A stretch of DNA of 64,000 nucleotides from Pseudopyrenochaeta lycopersici (lineage: Eukaryota > Ascomycota > Dothideomycetes > Pleosporales > Pseudopyrenochaetaceae). A model generated the notes under the pieces. That model was not told the DNA's origin, made no database searches, and saw only the letters and a list, made by a program, of their open reading frames with translations. The stretch lies in assembly GCA_003313425.1 (NCBI GenBank), contig NHZP01000020.1, positions 434,001 to 498,000 on the forward strand. The letters are read 5' to 3'. Shown here piece after piece: positions 59,175 to 64,000 of this stretch (the stretch's first letter is position 1; each line of letters starts with the position of its first letter). The translations under genes were made by a program, and so were the position numbers.

Positions 59175-60807
59175 ATGCATGAAAACGATGATATGATAAG
59201 TTTTGAAGGCGGATTCGAGGCTCTTGATCTGTGCGATACGAGTACTCCGCAAGAACTAGAAGTGAATAAACATCATTACAGTTGGCTGTGTAGCCCACTG
59301 ACGCATAGCCAGACAGCGAAAACAACTTGCACGCAAGTGTTAATACAGAGTCAAAAGAGCCAAAAAGAGTTACTCACGCAACTCAATGAATTGCAGAGAC
59401 AAGCGGACGGAGACGGAGTGGCCGAGGATAGCGATGCCAGCCGAGCAGCGACCGAATCTTACGTTGTCGTGCTCACCGATGCACACAGTCACAGGGTAAG
59501 TCTAGCTCACACGCCTGACTTGAACTACTAACCAGATTCTAGTTCAAGGAAAACTTCATGCAAGGCGCTGATATCGGCGGTCGTCATGTAGCGAAGTTAC
59601 TCCGGAAAGCGGTTACAGAATACATGGCGGCGCTCCGTCTGGAAAAGCATATGTGCCGTATAGATGCACGCATCTACGCTAATCTCAGGGGGCTCTCTTC
59701 CGAAATCATCAAGAAACTTACCTTTCCGCGCGTGCTGGGAGCTTTTGCCGCTGGCTTTTCATGTGAAGGGACCGTCTTCGACTTTGTGGACGTCGTTGAT
59801 GAGCACGCTGTTGAGAGTAAAATTGTCGGTACGTGATCACTAATGGCTTTTTGGATTAGAGGAGAATATTCAACTGACTATCTAGCTCTGTTCAAGATGC
59901 ATGCTAAGGATCCCGACTGCAAACACATTCTCTTCGGTGCAAACGGTAGCTCAAAGTACGTGCATGTGCTGCAGGAACATGTCATGTTCGCGGAGAAGGT
60001 CACAATTATTCAGAGAGGCGCTGAAGATACGAGCCTCATGCACTTGGGGCTGAAGGGAGTTGTTTTCTCGCAGGTATTCGACTCCCTTGGAGCAACTGGT
60101 ACCAAAGATATACTCAATGGCTTTCCTGGAGCTATTTCAAATGTGAGTGTTGTTCGTGCTATTACCGATGTAACTAACATTAGTATCAGGAAGTTCCACG
60201 AGGAAAGAATACCATACTAATGCCCCGCATCGATATGGCTCCTAGAAGGATTGTTATGGATTCTCAAGAATCGCCAAAGAAATCCTGGAATTCAAGATAC
60301 TCACTTCCTGTCCATGGTATTCCCGGACGTATTCCGATCAATGCCGCTGGCCAACGCCTCGATATCTACCTTCGCAGGCCGACTCTCACTCAATGGAGTG
60401 AATACAGAAATCACTCTCAGACCAAGAAACCATGCAACTACTTCCATCTCCGACAGTCTTGCGACGAAGATCCTTGCGACTTTGATCACTCTCCTCTCAG
60501 TTCTAGTGATTATCTTTGTCTCCAGTACTTCAAGAAGGTGTATCCCTGCAAAGAAAAAGATGCGTGCCGAGATTTGGGGTGCTATTACGGCCACATATGC
60601 CAGAGAGAGGGATGTCGAGAAGGAGAAGCGAAATCATGCAAGTTCAGCCGCGACGCACATGGGCTGGATTTGCGAGTCGCCAAGTGGGTCCGGCCTAAGG
60701 ATATTAGCAAGCCTGGGAGCCAGAATGACCACAAACATGGCAGGGGCAGTTCTAAAGGATCGATGGAGTCTTGGAGCTCCCCGGTCGAATTGCTCATAGA
60801 TCTCTGA
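59175..60807 (+). CDS. DUF7923-type protein with tandem CCCH zinc fingers
   Basis: Four exons, 59175-59495, 59543-59828, 59886-60142 and 60190-60807, give 493 residues with matching phases. After an N-terminal coiled coil (about 60-85), residues about 95-285 form a domain with YVVVLTDAHSHRFKENFMQG (made by splicing exons 1 and 2), RIDARIYANLRGL and CKHILFGANGSSKYVHVLQE. It resembles the fungal domain DUF7923, which has a PIN/NYN-like order of motifs. Two CCCH fingers follow near 369 and 407: CX8CX4CX3H (PCNYFHLRQSCDEDPCDFDH) and CX5CX4CX3H (PCKEKDACRDLGCYYGH). A third, irregular cluster follows (CQREGCREGEAKSC). CCCH fingers usually bind RNA, so an RNA-binding, possibly nuclease-like role is plausible; catalytic acids have not been verified. 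The recognition of DUF7923 is from memory of the motif pattern. Confidence 0.8.
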
Positions 60808-61045
60808 ACTGGGAAAGGGTTTCTGAAGTGGTAATCATCGTCCCATTTAAACATCATGAGCAAAAGATCATACGGTCGGCGAATTGAGAGGCAAATTTCT
60901 GCCACTTTTCGCATTTTACGGCAGAATCTAACATTATACAGGAGTTTATGGTAGTATAGCGATAGTTTACAGAATACAAACTGAATTGAAGTTTAGCGCG
61001 TGCACCAGTGCAGTTTTCTCAATACTCACTTTCTTCTCTAAAATC

Positions 61046-61621
61046 TTATACATGGGAGGCTTGGCCTGGAATACCCATCAACATTGGTTGCGCATGATGT
61101 TCCAAATACTGCATAGTATCATCTTTTGCCTCAAACATCAGGTGCATGTGCGTTGTCATCCAAATCGGATTATCCTCCACATCCACCACCTGGAATCCAT
61201 TCTTCTCCCAGAACCTGATAGCTCCTGGTAAGAAGGGGTGCGTATGCAGATAGAAACACTCAATACCCTCTTCTTTTGCGTGTTCGCGTAATGCGGCGAA
61301 TAGCGCCGCAGCGAGTCCGCATCGCCGATATTCGGGCAAGACGAATAGACGCACAACCTCTGCTGTCTGCACCCTGTGGTAGTCCAAATGAGCAAAGCGA
61401 TGGTCGTAAGGGACGTAGCCAATGACAGCTATCAGCCGCTTCGCGTCATGAGCCGCAAGGAAGCAGCTTCCGTGCCTTAATATGGTATCATCGTCCGGCG
61501 ACAGAGGGAGGTTGGGAAAAAGTTGGCGTCGTGCACTGTTAACAAAAGAGAGGACCTCATCCGCATTTTGGGATGTCACGGATCGCAAGGCCCAGGGTGG
61601 GATGGTAGTTTGTTGCTGCAT
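61046..61621 (-). CDS. GNAT-family N-acetyltransferase
   Basis: One exon of 191 residues from the ATG at 61621 (MQQQTTIPPWALRSVTS). The frame is open upstream to about 61800 with further ATGs, and that longer form would add a hydrophobic, poorly fitting N-tail (SNLVVTAYLGVILVSVW), so the shorter start was chosen. The acetyl-CoA binding motif A is EVVRLFVLPEYRRCGLAAAL (RxxGxA loop) at about 92-111, followed by the ALREHAKEEG helix and by motif B, FYLHTHPFLPGAIRFWEKNG. The protein is likely a small soluble enzyme that acetylates an amine of a metabolite or protein; the acceptor cannot be told. The gene lies on the minus strand, 238 bp from the stop of the zinc-finger gene, with which it converges. 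Confidence 0.82.
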   Translation of the reverse strand: MQQQTTIPPWALRSVTSQNADEVLSFVNSARRQLFPNLPLSPDDDTILRHGSCFLAAHDAKRLIAVIGYVPYDHRFAHLDYHRVQTAEVVRLFVLPEYRRCGLAAALFAALREHAKEEGIECFYLHTHPFLPGAIRFWEKNGFQVVDVEDNPIWMTTHMHLMFEAKDDTMQYLEHHAQPMLMGIPGQASHV

Positions 61622-61807
61622 GAGGTGATGTGTTGCATGCTGCATGCAGGTCCGACCACTGAACTTCACAGATTTCCACATGACTAGGCCCAAACAGGCA
61701 ATTTCCACTCTGCCCCCACGAAGCCATACTGACACTAAAATGACGCCTAGATAAGCTGTGACGACCAAGTTTGATTGTTGTACCTGGAAGTACATGGGAA
61801 AGCGCAA

Positions 61808-62482
61808 AGACCGCTAGTTTATAGTTTTGCCTTGCTTGTTGTAACGCGACATGTTACAAAGCGAATTTTCCTCCAGGCATTATCGCCTTTGTGGCTGGGC
61901 TTTTCCATGAGACCATTCCCTTGCTTATATCTACTCCACTCATTGGCACTTGAAATTGCCCCACAAGTACACATCCCATCCGACACGTCAAACATCGCCC
62001 TCTGTATCCCTGCAAGAAAAGTCTTCTCCCTCACGCTCTGAACATATCCCGTTTCCCAGACCCATAAGAGAACAGACGTAGTGTAATGCATGGTTACAGG
62101 TCTGAATAGACAGAACATAGGCTTTCGAGTCGTCTGGAAAATATAGCTGTGACCATGACCAGATCTTGAATGCGAAAAAGCTAGCCATGTATGCAATGAA
62201 CATCTTCATCGTGTATAAACAAGCACATGAGCCGACAACGCATTGAGAAAGTTGGGAACCTGGCATCACGCAGCAGAGAATACAAAGGCAACATTGTGAC
62301 GGAATCAATAGTTTGATTTACAGACGCGAATGATACATGATCGCTTTGATAAATACACTGTTCAGTGTTCCAACAACGCCGTGCGTGAGCGGGGCAAGAA
62401 ATGCAAATTTTGGGACAGTGACCACTACCTTTACGCCGATGAGTTATACTTCCTCTTAGGTACTCCATAGTTCCAAAAACTT
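61808..62482. other. Intergenic region
   Basis: This stretch holds the promoter side of the GNAT gene and the 3' flank of the transporter gene, both on the minus strand. Open frames of up to about 125 codons on the minus strand carry no domains. A run near 62380-62480 is AT-rich, close to the transporter stop. Nothing else was seen. Confidence 0.5.
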
Positions 62483-64000
62483 TTAAGTCTCCGCCCACCT
62501 AGCAATCGTAATGCTCGTGGTATATATCATAGCGACAACACCTACAAGCATCATCGTGATGTCCCCAAACTTCGCCCATGGCCTGTCAGCCACACCCTTG
62601 TAATGCAGATACGCAGGGTAGATATACACCAACGGCACGCAAGCGAAACTTCCGATTAGTGCAACGAACTTGTCGAGATCGCTTGCTCCGACTGCTGCAA
62701 TTACACCGCAAAACAATACCAGAACAGATCGGAATGCATTCTTTTTCCACTTTGTTAGGTTGCTTTGCTTGCCCGACGCACGACCAAATATCTTGAGCTC
62801 GATGGTACGCATAGCAGGGAAGAGCTGAACGGGTGTACCTACGAGCACAGCCAGAGAGTACAGGAATTGCACAGCGTTGACGAGCTTGCTGGTTTGCGGG
62901 AAGTTGGTAATGACTTCGACCGAAACGTTCTCGCCAAAGGTGCCGTAGCAAAGCACACCCACCGAGGTGAATATAACCGTGATGAGGAGCATAACTACGT
63001 AGAGTAATTTGCTAAAGTGCTCGGGTTGCTTCATACTCGATTGGATAGGGAGAATGAGGCCAATGCCTTCAAAGGTGAAGATTGCTGAGCCAATGGTCAT
63101 GGTGAAATCGCGCGGGTTAAAGAGCTCGATGGAACGGTGGAAACCACCCATTCTGCTGATCGCGGAGATGTCATACCAGTAAATGTATGTCAAGCCGATG
63201 AGAATGAAGACATCAGCAAGAAGTGCTGCGGGGCCAAGCTTGGAGATATTTCGAATGAAAGCCATAGGTATGAGGACGATAAGTTGAATTCCAATGAGGG
63301 CATTGGTAGACAACGGGGCGCGCTTGGTGTGAGATACAGCATCGAAAAATGAAGCCAGATTGTCCGCCGTAAAGATCAGACCGGCGCAGACGAAGCCAAG
63401 CTGCGAGAGTGTGATCGAAACAAGGATGAGGGCGCGAAACCTGGGCCCAACGACGATCTGTCCTAAATCTCCATAACCACCGCCGCCGTATCTCTTTCTG
63501 CATGACAACAGTAATTCGAAGCAGAGAGCTGTGATAGCGGAAACTAGAATCATCGCGATAGATGAAAATAGCATTCCGCCGTTCTTGAATGCTTTCGGTA
63601 AGAACATGATTCCGGTACCAATGAACGCCTTCAGAAGCGTGAAAAAGGTCTTCATTTGAGAGGCGTCTCCCTGGGCCCTCAGCCTCTTGGAACTTTGTCG
63701 GCGGCCGAGCAGTGGCCGTCGCTCATTTTGCTCTTCTTCTTCATCGTCATCTTCGAGAGCTTCTTCATCGTCCGTCTCTTCAAGATCTTCACCAGCAAAA
63801 TGGCCGTACAGCTCCAGAAACGAGATGAAATTCCGCGTGACAGGTTCCGAAATATAGCTAACACGCTGGCTTTGCCGCTGCAGGAATTGCCGTCTCATGC
63901 CTCCAGGAGCTAGCTGGTCTCGGATCGGTAACTCGTCGTGATCAACATCTGACACGGAAGGCCTATGCTCAAACTGATGTGTGTCTGAAAAGGTCGCTGC
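62483..64000 (-). CDS. Vacuolar amino-acid transporter, Avt3/Avt4-like (5' end cut by window edge)
   Basis: The frame is open from the right edge of the window (64000) to a stop at 62483, 505 residues; the start lies outside. The N-terminal 110 residues are hydrophilic and acidic (DLEETDDEEALEDDDEEEEQ), as in fungal Avt3/Avt4 proteins. The transmembrane core begins at KTFFTLLKAFIGTGIMFLPK, the hallmark of the AAAP (amino acid/auxin permease) family, and contains about eleven hydrophobic segments, including GSAIFTFEGIGLILPIQSSM. Proteins of this group export neutral or basic amino acids from the vacuole to the cytosol by proton coupling. The gene shows no intron within this window. Substrate is a family-level inference. 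Confidence 0.88.
   Translation of the reverse strand, partial: AATFSDTHQFEHRPSVSDVDHDELPIRDQLAPGGMRRQFLQRQSQRVSYISEPVTRNFISFLELYGHFAGEDLEETDDEEALEDDDEEEEQNERRPLLGRRQSSKRLRAQGDASQMKTFFTLLKAFIGTGIMFLPKAFKNGGMLFSSIAMILVSAITALCFELLLSCRKRYGGGGYGDLGQIVVGPRFRALILVSITLSQLGFVCAGLIFTADNLASFFDAVSHTKRAPLSTNALIGIQLIVLIPMAFIRNISKLGPAALLADVFILIGLTYIYWYDISAISRMGGFHRSIELFNPRDFTMTIGSAIFTFEGIGLILPIQSSMKQPEHFSKLLYVVMLLITVIFTSVGVLCYGTFGENVSVEVITNFPQTSKLVNAVQFLYSLAVLVGTPVQLFPAMRTIELKIFGRASGKQSNLTKWKKNAFRSVLVLFCGVIAAVGASDLDKFVALIGSFACVPLVYIYPAYLHYKGVADRPWAKFGDITMMLVGVVAMIYTTSITIARWAET

Noticed and set aside
61622..61800. Longer N-terminus for the GNAT protein
   Set aside because: The frame is open and has ATGs, but the added residues do not fit the family and the region reads like a leader.

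Overview
The window is nuclear DNA of a filamentous ascomycete (Pezizomycotina, probably a dothideomycete; the class is a guess). The evidence is the gene architecture: many short spliceosomal introns of 47-70 nt with GTRNGT-like donors, CTAAC/CTGAC-type branch sites and YAG acceptors, no operons, genes on both strands, and families typical of fungi (Nce102-type MARVEL protein, Osh3-type lipid-transfer protein, fungal NACHT-TPR protein, DUF7923-type CCCH zinc-finger protein, SGNH acetylesterase). No prokaryotic, viral or intact transposon genes were recognised, and no tRNA or rRNA gene was found by eye.

Left part (1-16.9 kb): RTF1 (Paf1 complex, +) converges on an Osh3-like GOLD/PH/FFAT/ORD protein (-). 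A 23-bp tandem repeat lies between them. After a 1.7-kb gene-free stretch comes a secreted SGNH-hydrolase esterase (+). It converges on a very large minus-strand NACHT-TPR protein (about 2,324 residues, eight exons, 9209-16895).

Middle (16.9-42.6 kb): about 6.2 kb without a recognisable gene precedes a 1,461-residue plus-strand protein that carries three copies of a tryptophan-containing, KIX-like module. An AT-rich stretch with a perfect-looking hairpin follows. Then comes a run of minus-strand genes: a type II membrane protein resembling glycosyltransferases, a J-domain protein, ribosomal protein L15 (with a 9-nt microexon and a 14-nt exon), a small coiled-coil protein and a PSP1-domain protein.

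Right part (42.6-64 kb): 6.8 kb of gene-poor DNA, then a MARVEL/Nce102-like membrane protein (+, with a GC-AG intron). INCENP/Sli15 (-) is divergent from a mitochondrial acyl-CoA dehydrogenase (+). A disordered proline-rich protein (+), a DUF7923/CCCH zinc-finger protein (+), a GNAT acetyltransferase (-) and a vacuolar Avt3/Avt4-like amino-acid transporter (-, cut by the right edge) complete the window.

Most genes are housekeeping and unrelated in function, as expected for a fungal chromosome arm. The two least explained coding objects, and the best candidates for something undescribed, are the triple KIX-like protein at 23.1-27.6 kb and the giant NACHT-TPR protein at 9.2-16.9 kb. Gene models were spliced by hand; exon phases agree in every multi-exon model, but no transcript evidence was available.
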